In this document: piece by piece, positions 35,852 through 48,141 of the stretch
Position numbering within the stretch: position 1 is the stretch's first letter
Layout of the letters: every line of letters starts with the position of its first letter
Source of the DNA: Saturnia japonica
Lineage: Eukaryota; Arthropoda; Insecta; Lepidoptera; Saturniidae
Direction: 5' to 3'
DNA length: 64,000 nt
Assembly (NCBI GenBank): GCA_033032175.1
Contig: CM065322.1
Coordinates: forward strand, 3,286,001-3,350,000
Notes under the pieces: model-generated
What the model was told of the DNA's origin: nothing
Database searches by the model: none
What the model saw: the letters and a program-made list of their open reading frames with translations, nothing else
Program-made: the position numbers and the translations under genes

Positions 35852-36056
35852 TTAATAAGGACGGAACAGTATTATAACGGTCTCTTCAGTTACTATTATG
35901 CTTTCAAAACCGACCTAAGAGACCAAAAATATAGCAGTATAAACACTGCTGTTTAACGAAAAAATAAGTATGGCAGTGTTGCTTCCACAATCAAACCCTA
36001 CAATATAGGTTCTATAACTTAAAAAGTTGTGAAACTTTGATAACAAATTACCATAT

Positions 36057-36473
36057 TTTATTCCCACGGAGTAAATTGATAATCACTAACGTCAAACTTG
36101 AAAATAATAATACAATTATTATTATAGTGGTAAGATTTTGAACTGTTAATTGAGGATTCTTAAATATAAATTGAAATATTTTGTGTTGTTCAACATAATC
36201 GATAATGTACTATTATCATTACATAATTTAGGAAATTATAAAAAGTATATAATATGGCGAACAACTAAAAAAAGAGCGCTTTGGTAGATACCAACGAGGA
36301 GTGCGACTTTGTCTCCCTTATTCGGTCTTCACATTTGGGTTCATTGTTTTTTTTTTCAAACTCACCAAATGGTTTAATTTCTCATACGGTATTACAATTA
36401 GTACCGATTGGTGAAACCACTATTTTAAAAACACAATAAACTAAAATGGAATTCTACTCCGTGGGAATAAAGC
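36057..36473. repeat. Possible MITE with ~19-bp inverted ends
   Basis: tttattcccacggagtaaatt at the left and aattctactccgtgggaataaa at the right are inverted copies with one or two mismatches, about 420 bp apart. No ORF between them. A target duplication is not clear, so the element ends are approximate. Confidence -1.
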
Positions 36474-38119
36474 ACTATAATGCAAGTATAATTTATTCTT
36501 TTGTTTAACATTTACTGTAATAAATATATTCAATTGTATAATAGACGTGTTTAAGTTTTTTTTGACAAGATACATTATGTATAAAATAAGCTTAATTTAC
36601 GTCCGGAAACCAAATAAGTTCGCGTGTCCGATGAACATACGAGAACCTTTTTTTATTATTCGTGCGGTGCGGTTGCGGTGGCGGTGGCCGGGTGCAATTT
36701 ACTGCCCCGGGTTTATGCTTTGATGCGTCTTATGTAACGGTAGTTATATTTTTTGTCTATTCATTGTTCAAACTATGGGACTACAATTGAATTGAATGTT
36801 TTGCTAGATGCATATTTCCGTCCTAAAAACGTGGTTAATAAATATCAAATAAATACTTTAATTAATATGGATGCCTCCATCTTATCTTCTTATGGATATC
36901 TTCATTATATCGTATTTCTCATAGTTGAGGATTGTATATTGTTCAACGTACGAATTGTTACTTCACTTTCCGCCATATTATGTCTAGGGCCACATAAGAA
37001 TTTGCCTATGATCGACGAATGGGATACCTTAATACCAAATAATAGTTAAGAATATTAAAAGAATTATAATTTTTATAGAATGGTTATTAATAAAGTTCAG
37101 AATGTTTCATTACAGTAAATTGATTAAATATACCATTTTATTTAAAGGCGTACTGTATACTGTTTACGAAAAATGCAGAACTCGCTGCCAGTCATTTTTT
37201 AAGCGAGATTATCAGAGACTAAATACTTTGAATTTCTTTTCAGGACTTTATTATTTTGTAAAATAAAGTGGAACAATCTTTCGTCTTGATGTGATTAATA
37301 TGCTATACAAACAGTTGCCAATTGGCAACTAGCAATATATTATGATTTTTTTAAATACTTTATCTATAACCACAGTTATTAATATTATGTGCTATTCTTT
37401 TCCCGATATACTCTGTTTACATAGAATAAAACAATGACTTCTAATAATTTTGAACACTGTAAACCAACGGTCTTTAAATATAAAAAAATATTAGTACCGA
37501 CATAAAAGTAAAAAAAAAAATTCGATGACTTACTCCTGTGATTTCTTTATGAACCATGATATCTTCTCAAATAAATACTACTGTTGTATAGTGATTTGGT
37601 TAAAGATATAATGAAATGAAAAAGTATATAAATATGACTAGGTGCGTCCCACGGTTTTCCCGCGTTAAATTTGGATTGTACATGCCTGTTTCATACATAC
37701 GCCAACTATTTGACAATAGATTGGTTAGATTGTACGGTCCATGCTCCACTCCCAAGGATCGTAGCGTGATGTTAAATTGCCTAACCTTTCTTGATAAATA
37801 GGCTATAAAATAGAGAAATAGTTTTTCAAAACTGACCGGTAGTTTCAGAAATTAGCGCGTTAATCAAAACAAAAACAACAAAAAAATATTTAGAAAAGGA
37901 TCGCATATTTTGAACAGTCGTGGAAATAGTAAACCAAACGCAGGTTGCCGCGCGACCAACGGATTTCTTTGTCCATTACCGAGCAAACCGATATTATTAT
38001 TTGGGGTTCAAATTGAATTGTCATACATTCTCCCTTTATCGCGTTTTTAATGGTGGACGCGCACGACCGCTGCCACTATTGTGGTGAATTTTCTACAATA
38101 AAATTATGTATACAAAAAC
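36474..38119. other. No gene seen
   Basis: AT-rich with a GC-rich patch at 36664-36715 (gtgcggtgcggttgcggtgg). The 98-codon frame at 36753 starts without ATG and shows no motif. Confidence -1.
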
Positions 38120-38490
38120 AATTATCTATAGAAATATATAATGTTTACAAGTATGTTTACAATCTTAAAAGAAACAGCTTTTTACTAAATCCATATGAAA
38201 GTATATACGGTACTTATATAAAAAAATCTGTCTAGTTGTCTGTTTGTTCCGGTGAACTCGGAAACGATTGGACCAGTTTTGATGGTACCTTTACTGGTAG
38301 ATAGCTGACGTTATAAGGAGTAACTTAGGCTAATTTTATTTTACAAAAAGAATTAGTGTTTCGCACAAATAAAATAAAAAGAATTTTTATTTTTTAAATA
38401 ACCGGCGGGCGACTTCCGTAGGTAGAAGCGGAGTCACCACAGTATCGATCGCATTCTGTAGTCTACGCAAGTGGAGCCGCAGGTACAGCT
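38120..38490 (+). repeat. Dispersed repeat copy (pair with 130-620)
   Basis: Second copy of the repeat at 130-620, same orientation, with a GC-richer insert (ccggcgggcgacttccg) near 38402 that the first copy lacks or has lost. Confidence -1.
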
Positions 38491-38929
38491 ATCTGTAATA
38501 ATAAATTATTTAGTATTTTTTAAACTTGTATTTTACTGTTGTGTAAAAAAAAATGTGCGTGCGTACAAAGTACCTTGGTCAGAAGTGAAACTTCATTGGC
38601 AAACTAATTTTTAAATCTCGTTTATATTTATACTAATCTAAAGATTTACATTTCCGAGACCTAGAGGGAGGGAAAAAGGAAGATACGTTAGGAATTTAAT
38701 GAATTTAATTCTGATTAAAATATTAAGCATCTATATTAAATTCTTAAATAACGCGTGGCAAATTAAAATGCCACATGTTATTTGTAAATATTAAAACTTC
38801 CTAACTTTCAAACGAATTAACATAAAAAAATTGTATATTAACAAAAAGATAACAAATATATTACTTACTCTGAACAACTGCTCAGTATAGGACGATTTAC
38901 AAATTTATCACAAAATGTTTATGTTTGTT

Positions 38930-39195
38930 TTACTGCCTCGTTAGCCTAGTGGTCGTTAGTGCGACTGCTATGCGCGAGGTCCTAGGTTCGAATCCCAGGT
39001 CGAGCAAAGTATTATTGGGTTTTTCCTATGAAATTCTCAGTAGCAGCTCGGAATTTGGTTTCGTGCCCGATTAATGGCAATAGGCTCGCCCTATTACATG
39101 GGACCTAAAAACATACTAGGCGAATTGTGGGTGTACATTAGTACACCTCTGCCTAACCCTTCGCGGAATACAGGCGTGTTTATTTATAAATTTAA
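38930..39195 (+). repeat. tRNA-derived SINE with intact A and B boxes
   Basis: A box TAGCCTAGTGG at 38942-38952 and a perfect B box GGTTCGAATCC at 38985-38995, then a body typical of lepidopteran SINEs: gcaataggctcgccctatta, catgggacct, tacattagtacacctctgcc, taacccttcgcggaata. The acceptor stem does not pair well and the body follows at once, so this is a SINE and not a working tRNA gene. Confidence -1.
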
Positions 39196-42100
39196 CTCAC
39201 TGTTTACACATTGTCTCCATGCCTACGTGCTTCATGCTACGTTTGCCCTTTCTCACTCTCTCTCTCTCTCAAAACGTTTCACATTTTCGTGACGCGTTGC
39301 ATCCGTAAAAATTTTACCCTCATGCGCGCAAAGAAGTTTATTTCACTGTAAAAAATTGCTTTGTTATTTAATTATCTCGGTCAAGTTTTTTATTTTAATT
39401 GCTATTTATTATAATTATGAGTGGATCTACAAAAGTGATAACAAAAAAGAAGTTTTATTTTACGTAATAAAAACTGAATATCACTTTAAAGTTTTTTTGA
39501 GTTATACTTCGTTAAACGCGTTCTTAAAATATTACGAGAGAAATTTTTTACGAAGCGCGTGTTATATGACACCTAATATCGACTTTGGCTATACAAAGAA
39601 TTATAACTTGTAACTACCGTACATAAGAACACAAAAAAAATCCGTATAATAATATGGATTTTTTTGCTTATGTTTTTTTTTTTTAAATATAAAGTCGACG
39701 TACATTTATACAAATTTTAGATTTTACAACCTAACTAATCATTAGCCATGCTCTTTCCACAAGCTACGTGCGGCTACGAAATCTGTAGAGCTACGACGTA
39801 AGCCGCGTAGTAAACTTACTACGATAGAATATGTTATATTAGTTTTAAACTTACAGATTTTTGTTTCTTATATCTTTGTCGTCAAATTTGTATAGGGTAT
39901 TGAACTTTTGAACAAAGAAAAGTATAGACTGACAATAAATCTCAGTTACGGTGAAGCGTAATTGACACATTTCTTTCTACACAACATAGACAACACAAAA
40001 ACTATATATTTTTAATGTCTATAAATGTAAAAAGTGAATATTATAATTCAGAAAATGTAATATACTACTTATGATATTATTATTCATATTTGAAATAAAA
40101 TTTACAATGCATGAGAATACTTGAGAGAAACGCCACTCAGCATTATGTTCTCTACGGGAAAGTCAAACTGTCATATTCTCTATTGATATTTTATAGATGA
40201 AAGTTTTATATTATCCCTCCCTACATTTTGTATTTATATTTGTTGACATTTATTTACATTATATTATTATTTGTACATATGTTTTTATTCGTCAGATGTG
40301 AAAAATGTGATAAATTAAAAGCACGTTATTTTTAGAAGAGCATTTTTAATTTCAGCAGCAAATAGGAAGTCTAAACGAGATCCGCTTTAAATGTATGTTA
40401 TAATATGTACATAGCGCAATAGTATAATAAATTGTTTCTCTTTTTTTTTATAATTTCAAGAATTACATATTTATTTATTTTGAAGTGCGCAAATAGGCAC
40501 AGGAAGCATAGTTAATATAAAAAATAGAAAAATTAATAAATGATCGTAAAAATAAAAAATATTTATACGAATTATTATTTTTCCGTTTTATTATATTAAA
40601 ACATATTGCGTGTTGGTAAATAATGACAAGAATATTCAAGCAATAGATCACCTTATAAGAAGTTGCTTGGCCCTCTGACACATATTTATTTAAAGGCAAG
40701 AACCGAAAAATGAATTGCACTTTGTTAATAACACATTAAAACATCATAAAAAAAACTTTTCACAAGATTGAAAACAAAACCGTTCAACGGGGCACTCCAA
40801 TACTATCACTACATCTAACTTAATTTTGTAATAATGTTCACAAAGAAAACTATTGCCAAGACAAATTTCAAATTTCGAAACAAATAGTAAGGCCTTCTTA
40901 CAAAATTCAGGGAGTTTTCCAAAAGTCGTCAATATTTCACAGACGTACAAGAAACTTCGCCGAAGGACGGATTTACCTGCATTAAGTGATTAGTCCCATT
41001 TGAAAACAGCACAGCTGGATTGAATGGAAAACGGGCGAGCGACTTATTGTTACTGAAAGTTTTGGCAGAGCGCTTGATTCAACTGAATAATGTATAGTCG
41101 TAGAAAGAGAACGTATTGAACTAATGTATTAATATTTTTAATAATAGAAAGAGATAATAATATAATATGTGCACTAAAATGTATGATATAAATATTCATT
41201 CTGACGATACAATTAACGTGAGTGCACGCAAGGGCGGTGGCCAGCGGACTGAAGGTCGCGATGCGCGGTCACTCGGTCAGGGACGCAAGTAGATAGGCTT
41301 GCGCCAGCGTCGATGAAATGCAGCACGCGTTACGTAATTATTTTAAAATATGGCTTAATGGAACCAATTTGGATCTATGCTCGCAGCTTTGTAACAAATA
41401 ATGCAGCATTAAGATATAAACTATATCTCTATAATTAATAGAAATTACCCAACAAAAACTAAATATTATACTTTTTTAACGAAATAATATACATTTTTAC
41501 CCTCGATGTATTTTGAGACTTTTAATTAATATTGCATGCCACTATAAATGCTTATGTATTGTCTTGTTTCTTACGCAATTTTTGCATGATGCGCATCTAG
41601 TAACATTCTTGAATAGCGGCTTGCCAGATATCTGACAAGCTCTGTGGCGGTGGTTGCCGATTTCAAACAGCCTACTTAAGAACATCCTATGTGCACTCGA
41701 TTGGGTTTAACTAAAACGAGCATGTAGCTCAATCTAATCGTGCGATATTGTATTAACGAAGAGCTGCGTTAGCTCGTCCAGCTGGATATGCCGGTGCATT
41801 ACCGTTCAAGCATGAATTGGTGCCTGTAATTACTTCCAAACGGCCTGACGATTCCATCGAGAACGGCTGTTTTGTACAAAGCAGACATAGAACCTTGACA
41901 TGATACAACAATTACTTCGCCTCAAAAAGACACTAATTAACATCTTGCTGAATATTCCCAACGGTAGTTCTTTGCTTTTTTTAGTCTTCAGGCTTTCTTC
42001 AGGTACGAAGACGTTGATTATCCAGGTGTATGATGATCCATGTTTCGTTAATAAAAAGGGAATTTCGCTAAATTGTCTCTTCTGTACCTTCTTTTACTTA

Positions 42101-42639
42101 ACGTTGCCAGGCCCATCATAATCTGAGTAAACTATTTAGGCAAATCCCAACACTTTTGGTGCTAATTTTACATCCAGTAGCACCTCACTATCCCATCTTA
42201 TTTTAGTGGGGTTTGCAGTTATAGCGCTTCTAGAATAGCACAGAATAGTTGAGTGGCCACTACGAGGTTAATCAGCCAAGTTATCCGTGCTCTACTCTGT
42301 GCACAGTTGTTTCGATACAGTGTTGAAGCTCTGGTATATATTCACCTCGTAGAGTAACCTTCTTTACTCAATAATATTATTCTTGTTCGTACAACTTTAG
42401 ACAAGCCACGTAGCATTTTTAAGTGAAGGATATTTTTAAATAAAAGTCACTAAAATAGATCTTTGGCAAAAACCAGAATGGGAGTAAAGAAAGGTGTCAT
42501 TTCTTTGTTTTGGAATAGAGTGTTTTCAAACAAAGAAATAACACCAAAATTTTTATTTTTAAGTTGTAGTGTTCCAAAAAGATATCGAAAGATTTCCAAT
42601 CGATTGCGAACCTATTTTGATGTGTGTACAATATCGGAT
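39196..42639. other. Gene-poor stretch with two GC-richer islands
   Basis: A CT microsatellite at ~39250-39270, a GC-rich patch at 41210-41330, and an island at 41570-42370 that looks like decayed coding or TE sequence but gives no motif in any frame. Confidence -1.
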
Positions 42640-42985
42640 AACAAGAATAACCGGGGAAACTCTGCATCTTCTACCGAATTTATCATGGGGAGTATTCCGA
42701 AGAATTGTTTGGATTAATCCCGGCTGCTGAGTTTCACCAAAGGACATCGTGTCAGAATCGTAAATTCCATCCACACCACCTCTATGTCCAGCGTTCCACG
42801 ACAGTGCGTTTCTTAAGGCACTTTCTGCCTCGCACAACCACTCTGTGGAACCAGCTGTCGCCTGAGGTCTTTCCGAGCCGTTATGACCTGGTGAGCTTCA
42901 AGAAGAGAGATTATTCTTCCCTAATAACTTTCCATCAGGTGCGTCACCTGCCCGTTTGCCTCCTTTTTATTATAAAAAAGATATA
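42640..42985 (+). pseudogene. Jockey-group LINE C-terminal relic
   Basis: Codons of the type RVYYGEYSEELFDLIPAAEFHQRTS begin near 42662 with frame breaks, then an open stretch gives HPHHLYVQRSTTVRFLRHF, LPRTTTLWNQLSPEVFPSRYDLVSFKKR. The LPRT..LWN.L...VFP..YD...FK pattern closes many insect LINE polyproteins. Ends with a ccatcaggtgcgtcacctgcccg tail and A-rich sequence. Confidence -1.
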
Positions 42986-43999
42986 ATAACAAATAACAGA
43001 AACGGTTAAAATGAAAAAGCTTTTATTTTAAATTTAATTTCCTATTGCACTACCGACAATAATATTTTTTCCACGTTACTGCCGCGCTGGTTAGCTGGAA
43101 GACAATGCTTTATAAAGCTCGCTAGTTTAAAAACGAAATAATAAAACTGCAATAAAGTATTCAGTGATTAAAACCAAGAATCACACATGCTTAAACCTTT
43201 AATTTATTTCATATAATTTACTTTATCTGTTTATACAACAAGTTATGTATGTAACTTTTAATTTAAATGATAAAACATTCTTAATTTACTTATTAGTTGA
43301 ATATAGATATGATATTTTTTAAATAAATATTGACGACTGGAATTAGTTCACTCAAATTTCTAATATAGATAATTACAAATAGATATACTGTAAATGCACG
43401 TAAAGATATAAAATGAATTTTGAATCGGACAGGGCTATAATTTACTTTAATTATTTTAATTTTTCTATTCAATTAAATTTTATAACTTATAACTAATCCT
43501 TTTATAATACAATTTATGTTTAGCAAAACTATGCACAGACGGCGAACCGAAATAACTTCCGCTACAATATAATTAAAAACGGATACACTGTAACGGAAGT
43601 CATTTTATATTTAATAAGATTTGTATGAAGCCAACAGTATATTACCGTAAATTATGGCTAACAATGTTTACTTGCTATCTTAATTTAGTATTTTTCTTTA
43701 CTTTTTAAGTACATTGAGACATCTTTCAGTAATTTGGCTTTTCGATGAAGATTTTATGTAAGTAGTAACAGGTTATTTTAAAAAGTTTTCTCGATAAATG
43801 AGTATATGATATACATTGGACATTTACCTGTAGACTCTGGATATGTTGAAGTGCAGATCACATAACGTAATATTATTTCGAAATTAGTGACAGTTTTTTT
43901 CCTTTTATCGGCAACGTGAGTTTATAGCTTTATACACAATTTTATTTTAACAATTTCATGTGTATAGAATATTTTTCTAATCTTCTGTGTTCAAACAAA
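42986..43999. other. No gene seen
   Basis: Very AT-rich; no feature recognised. Confidence -1.
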
Positions 44000-44165
44000 A
44001 CTTTAACAAGATGGTAGCTCTCTTGTTAAAACTGTTCAGGGAGTTTCTGTGGCAATTTAAAATTTCTATCTATTACTTATAATTTAGTTATCATACCTAT
44101 GCACAATAACCAAACTATTTTACGCAAAATACCACCAATACCATATAACGTAACATGACAGAAAA
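44000..44165 (+). repeat. AACAAGATGG repeat, copy 3
   Basis: ttaacaagatggtagctctc through accaccaataccatataacg, matching copies 1 and 2. Confidence -1.
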
Positions 44166-44411
44166 ATATCCCGTATTATGCTATATTGATAATGATGTGT
44201 TTTATTAAACAATTTCATAAAAAATACTGAGGTTATCAATATAAACAACCTAGTTGTTCTGAAAATTGTTAACCACATAATAAATACAATCTCTTTTTTC
44301 TTGAAATTACTTTGAATTCATAGCTAATTTCAATACAAATCTCTTTGATGAGAATCATTGGCCACTTATGTGTAATTAAAAAAAAAGATAAGATTATATG
44401 TCACTCTTCTT

Positions 44412-44770
44412 TTGTTTGCAACAATGAACGTCTCGCGGGAAGCTTGTCGTGCCTTCTATCCTTCAAGAAATCTGACAAAAAATTACAAGCTGCGTTTGTG
44501 GAGTCTTCTCCTACCTAAGCTACAGTTACTTATTGGTTTGGTGGTCGAGAGAACCTTAACGATGACTCCAGACCTGGCCGACCGACAGCTGCAGTAACTT
44601 ATGAAAATGTCATCAAGGTAGAGTGGCTATTATGGAGAATAGACACATTACACATCAAGATATTCAGGCTGAACTAAAGATTGACTCACAAGCAGTTTCC
44701 ACCATCCTGCGTGAATACTTTAAAGTTAGGAAGATTGCTTGCATGTAACGGAATGTGCCTAAACGTAACG
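44412..44770 (+). pseudogene. Mariner-like transposase N-terminal relic
   Basis: Codons for SREACRAFY, then after frame breaks DDSRPGRPTAAVTYENVIKVE, RHITHQDIQAELKIDSQAVSTIL and EYFKVRKI, the order seen in the DNA-binding half of mariner-type transposases. The catalytic half is not found downstream, nor terminal repeats. Different subfamily from 25843-27100. Confidence -1.
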
Positions 44771-44799
44771 TGCCCTAAAAATTTCACTCTATAGTAAGC

Positions 44800-46284
44800 C
44801 AACCTTGCCCTAGTATTTCCAAACGCCATGATATACGTCTCGATGTAGGTTGAATACGCGTGGGTTGTTAGTTATTTTCTTGAATTTGATAGAGAATAAA
44901 GAGAATAGATCAAGTTAGCACGTTGTTTGGTGTCTCTTAAAATAACTGTCTTGTTTTCTGATTATTTTTATATAATTAGCCTAACTTACGAATTTGTGTA
45001 AATACATTGTGATGGTTGAATAAACGTTTCAACTATCTGCCGACTCTATTATTTATAAGACTGAGCTAGCTTGACAAAAACTGTCAATTGTCGTCTGAAT
45101 CAATAATCGTCGTTTAAGAAATTTCACATGAAAAATGTGATTCCAAAGTGCATTTTAAATTATTGTCAGATAATCACAAGCACGCTGTATATAAGAAAAA
45201 ATCATTAGGCAGAACATTAAGAGGTTTTGGTTCGCCGCCTCCCTCCCGTTTCCGAGACGTGTCGCATACACACAATAGAGTGTCAGTGACTAATGAATGT
45301 TTAAGAAACCATTACATCTTACGAGAAAGTTGATGGGGCGTGATTACTCTGGTTTTCTTAATAAACAAAAGTTAAGCGTGATGTTGGAAACCGTGATTGC
45401 TGACTGTATGTAGGTTTTTCTCCGCAGCTGGGACGATTTGAAAGTTCTCTTTGCGCAGTAGTAATATGGTCGTAGATTCATTACTGACTTTTGTGTAATG
45501 AGCTTTATTATCAGTTGTAAGTCAATGTATTAAATAAATGTATATTAAACGGTGTTTGTCTGTATATTTCACATTATTTTATTATAATATTAGTGTAAGC
45601 AATTGTAGACCAACCTATAGAAATAAATAAATGTATGTATATCAGCTGTTTAGTTACCACAATAAAGGGGAATTAACAAAGACCCCGATTTGCGTTTAGG
45701 GATTCATTGGTAGGGACATAATTAGTGCCAGTTTAAATGAAGTTCAGAAAGATTTGTAAAAATTAAGCACATGTTCTGGTACTAGAGCCAATTTTTTTTT
45801 TATTCCAGTTCTTGAAATAATTTTCTTTTAAGTTGCATATATAATAACCAACAATTATAAATGAATATTCTTTAAGAACTTGAAAAATAGGAAATGAACT
45901 ATATTCCTTTCACCGACCCATCGCATAGGATTTGTTCCTTTTACCGTTTTTGCAGCACCAATTACCGACCGGTAAATTGCAGATAAATAAAATTGTCTTT
46001 TTGTGTTTATTTAATCAAATAAACTAAACAGTTATTTTAACCAAACTGAATGAATGCTGAATGATATTTGATAAACTGACGAATAGTGTAATTTTGTATT
46101 TTTATGATATTCATCAATTTTATTTTATCTTTTAATTTTAACTGTGATTTTTATTTATTGTGATGTATTTTTAATAACTATTTAAAAAAATTTACGTGTA
46201 ACTATCAAACCACAGTTTACGGTTAGATGAATATTTATATTATACCTACATCCTGTATGCACAAACTCATTATATAAAGATCTC
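44800..46284. other. No gene seen
   Basis: AT-rich; a short GC-richer part at 45220-45330 has an open frame of 61 codons with no motif. Confidence -1.
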
Positions 46285-46455
46285 ATTGACGGCCGTAACT
46301 GTCCTGGCTGACTTACTCCCGCTGGACCTCCAGGCCCGCGAGGTGTACCGGCTATACCTTATAAAACGGGATGTCGGGCAGCTCCGGGATCCTCACTGAC
46401 GGCAGCAAGATCGGCTGATGAAAGGAGGGCATGAGACCAGGTTCTCCACGTCAAA

Positions 46456-46830
46456 CAATCAAAATCAAATATATTTTTATTCAATTTAGGTCCTAAGAAG
46501 GCATTTATGAACATCTAAACACTGTTGCCGGTTCAGAGAATAAATATCCCAGTCATCGAGAAGAACCGGTAAGAAACTCGATCGGTATACCTTTTGCCAA
46601 CTATACAAAAGTGTTAATATAAAACAATGATAATAATTTAGTGGATGCACAGAGAGGGAGTCACTTCCATACATCACTATCATTCACATGATGATTCACC
46701 GTATAATAACTTTTTGACAGTAAAACCTGCTTGACATGTTCCTTGAATTTGTTGTCCGGCAAATCAGTAATGTGGTTCGGCATCGTTTCGCTTGAAGTCC
46801 TACTGCACGGTCTTTCAGGTGGAGTTGCTA
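46456..46830 (-). pseudogene. LINE ORF C-terminus on minus strand inside the R1 relic
   Basis: On the minus strand it reads MPNHITDLPDNKFKEHVK...LLSKSYYTVN, the close of a Jockey-type LINE polyprotein, then a 3' UTR whose plus-strand word is tttaggtcctaagaaggcatttatgaa. The same ending is at 12280-12500, and the UTR word recurs at 52268-52300. It interrupts the R1 relic, so it is younger than that copy. Confidence -1.
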
Positions 46831-47164
46831 GTGCTGCACAGGCTTATACAGGTAGTTCGGAAAGCGACAGACCGGGATATCGGCATCTTCAGCTACTCAA
46901 AATCGTCGCTAGAGATGCTGGCCAATACCGCCATACCGTCTGACCCTCGCAGCGCAGCAGACTCTCTGTGAGATCCGTGTTGAAGGGAGCTCCATCCACC
47001 TGTATTGGGTGTGGGCATACATCGAAACCGTTGGCAACGAACATCCGACGAGGTAACGAAGCGGGACTCGCACAACAAATCCGCGGCGGACTACGATCGG
47101 TGTCCGGTGTCCCACGCAAAGAAAGTCATACGCGGAGAAACTGTTAGGTTATGGCAGGTAACAG

Positions 47165-47191
47165 GTAGGCAACATAGCGTATGTTGCCTAC
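47165..47191. repeat. Perfect 12-bp inverted repeat, 3-nt loop
   Basis: gtaggcaacata, loop gcg, tatgttgcctac. Outer bases gtaac/gttac can extend the stem past a 2-nt bulge. It sits where the intact R1 ORF encodes the QERYESSDTGE stretch, with unrelated sequence in its place. Confidence -1.
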
Positions 47192-47559
47192 GTTACGGGG
47201 GTGGTGACGCGGGTATTTTTTCCAAAAAAGGAGAAGGAGGAAGTCCGACGTATTATGATCTAAATCAGGTCTTAACTGGTCACGGAGGTTTCGCAGCGTA
47301 CTTACACAGATTCAAAATTAAAGATGAGCCCCGCGTGTGTTTGCGATCCGGATACCGCCAAGACAGTCTTTCACAACCTCCTGGCCTGTTCCAGATTAGG
47401 CTCGTTCAGGAATAATCTCAAGGTTAAGACAAGAACTAAGCTTAGACTTAAGGATCTCACCACTTTCATGTTAGGGGATGAGACCTGCCCAGCCCTGCTC
47501 AGCTTTATGGCAGAGATCGCAACGTTGGCGGAAAGGAAGTTAAATAATGGCACTATTGA

Positions 47560-47690
47560 ACAAGTTTTTAAAAGGTCGGCAACGCGCATGTGGTGCTTCT
47601 GGTAATTCAAGTGTCCATAGGCTGCAGACACCGCTTACCATCAGGCTGACCGCATGCTTGTTCGCCACCGACGTTGTATAAAAAAACTAA
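47560..47690 (+). repeat. LINE/SINE 3' UTR piece
   Basis: Carries ggtcggcaacgcgcatgtg, gtccataggctgc and cttaccatcaggc followed by gcatgcttgttcgccaccgac, a tail seen over and over in lepidopteran retroelements; the reverse complement occurs at 25055-25110. It follows the R1 relic and ends in a short A run. Confidence -1.
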
Positions 47691-48141
47691 CACATTAAGA
47701 GGGAATAAATGATGAATACTAATGAAAGCCCTTAATAGAATCTTTTATTACTTTTGGAGTTTATTAATAACGTCACTTTTTCTGCAAGTTTCAAAAATTA
47801 AAGACATGGTTTGATGATATATACATATACAAATATATAGAATAAGTTAAACAACATTTAAAAGTTGGTTATATAAAGTTTCTATTATATATAATATCCT
47901 TACAAGAAGCTTGTGCTTATTTTAGTTACGTCAATGTTGTCTATTTTGATCTAAGTATTGATTTTCCAATATGGCCTATGCTAGCAAGCCACGTAGGACT
48001 AATGAAGAAACAATATTGTTGGGTTTCATAGCGGGGCTGTTGCAACCACAATCTCTTTGGACGTAGAAGTAGACGTCGTGCCGATCAGATACAATATCTT
48101 ATTATAAAATAAAATAAATATTATTTCAATAGTGCTTTAAA
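47691..48141. other. Upstream region of GR gene B
   Basis: The 450 bp before the gene B start codon. No duplication like that of gene A, and no TATA box can be assigned. Promoter elements are expected here by position only. Confidence -1.

Larger units (their letters stand above)
46285..47480 (+). pseudogene. Old R1-group LINE relic, plus strand
   Basis: Scattered blocks match the R1 ORF at 60318-62141: ADLLPLDLQAREVYRLY (46300s), a DGSKI-type RNase H start (46395), the SKSSLEML block (46895), NERVD-type remains (47035), a HAKKVIRGETV block (47110) and TGHGGFAAYLHRFKIKDEP (47277), then a CDPDTAKTVFH zinc-knuckle remnant. Frames change several times. A minus-strand LINE end is inserted at about 46456-46830, and a palindrome replaces coding sequence at 47165-47191. 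Confidence -1.

Noticed and set aside
36753..37049. 98-codon ORF as a third receptor exon
   Set aside because: No ATG start, no splice sites in the needed phase, no receptor motif, and frequent polar residues in supposed membrane parts.
38932..39006. tRNA gene
   Set aside because: A and B boxes are good, but the acceptor stem pairs poorly and a lepidopteran SINE body follows directly; called a SINE.
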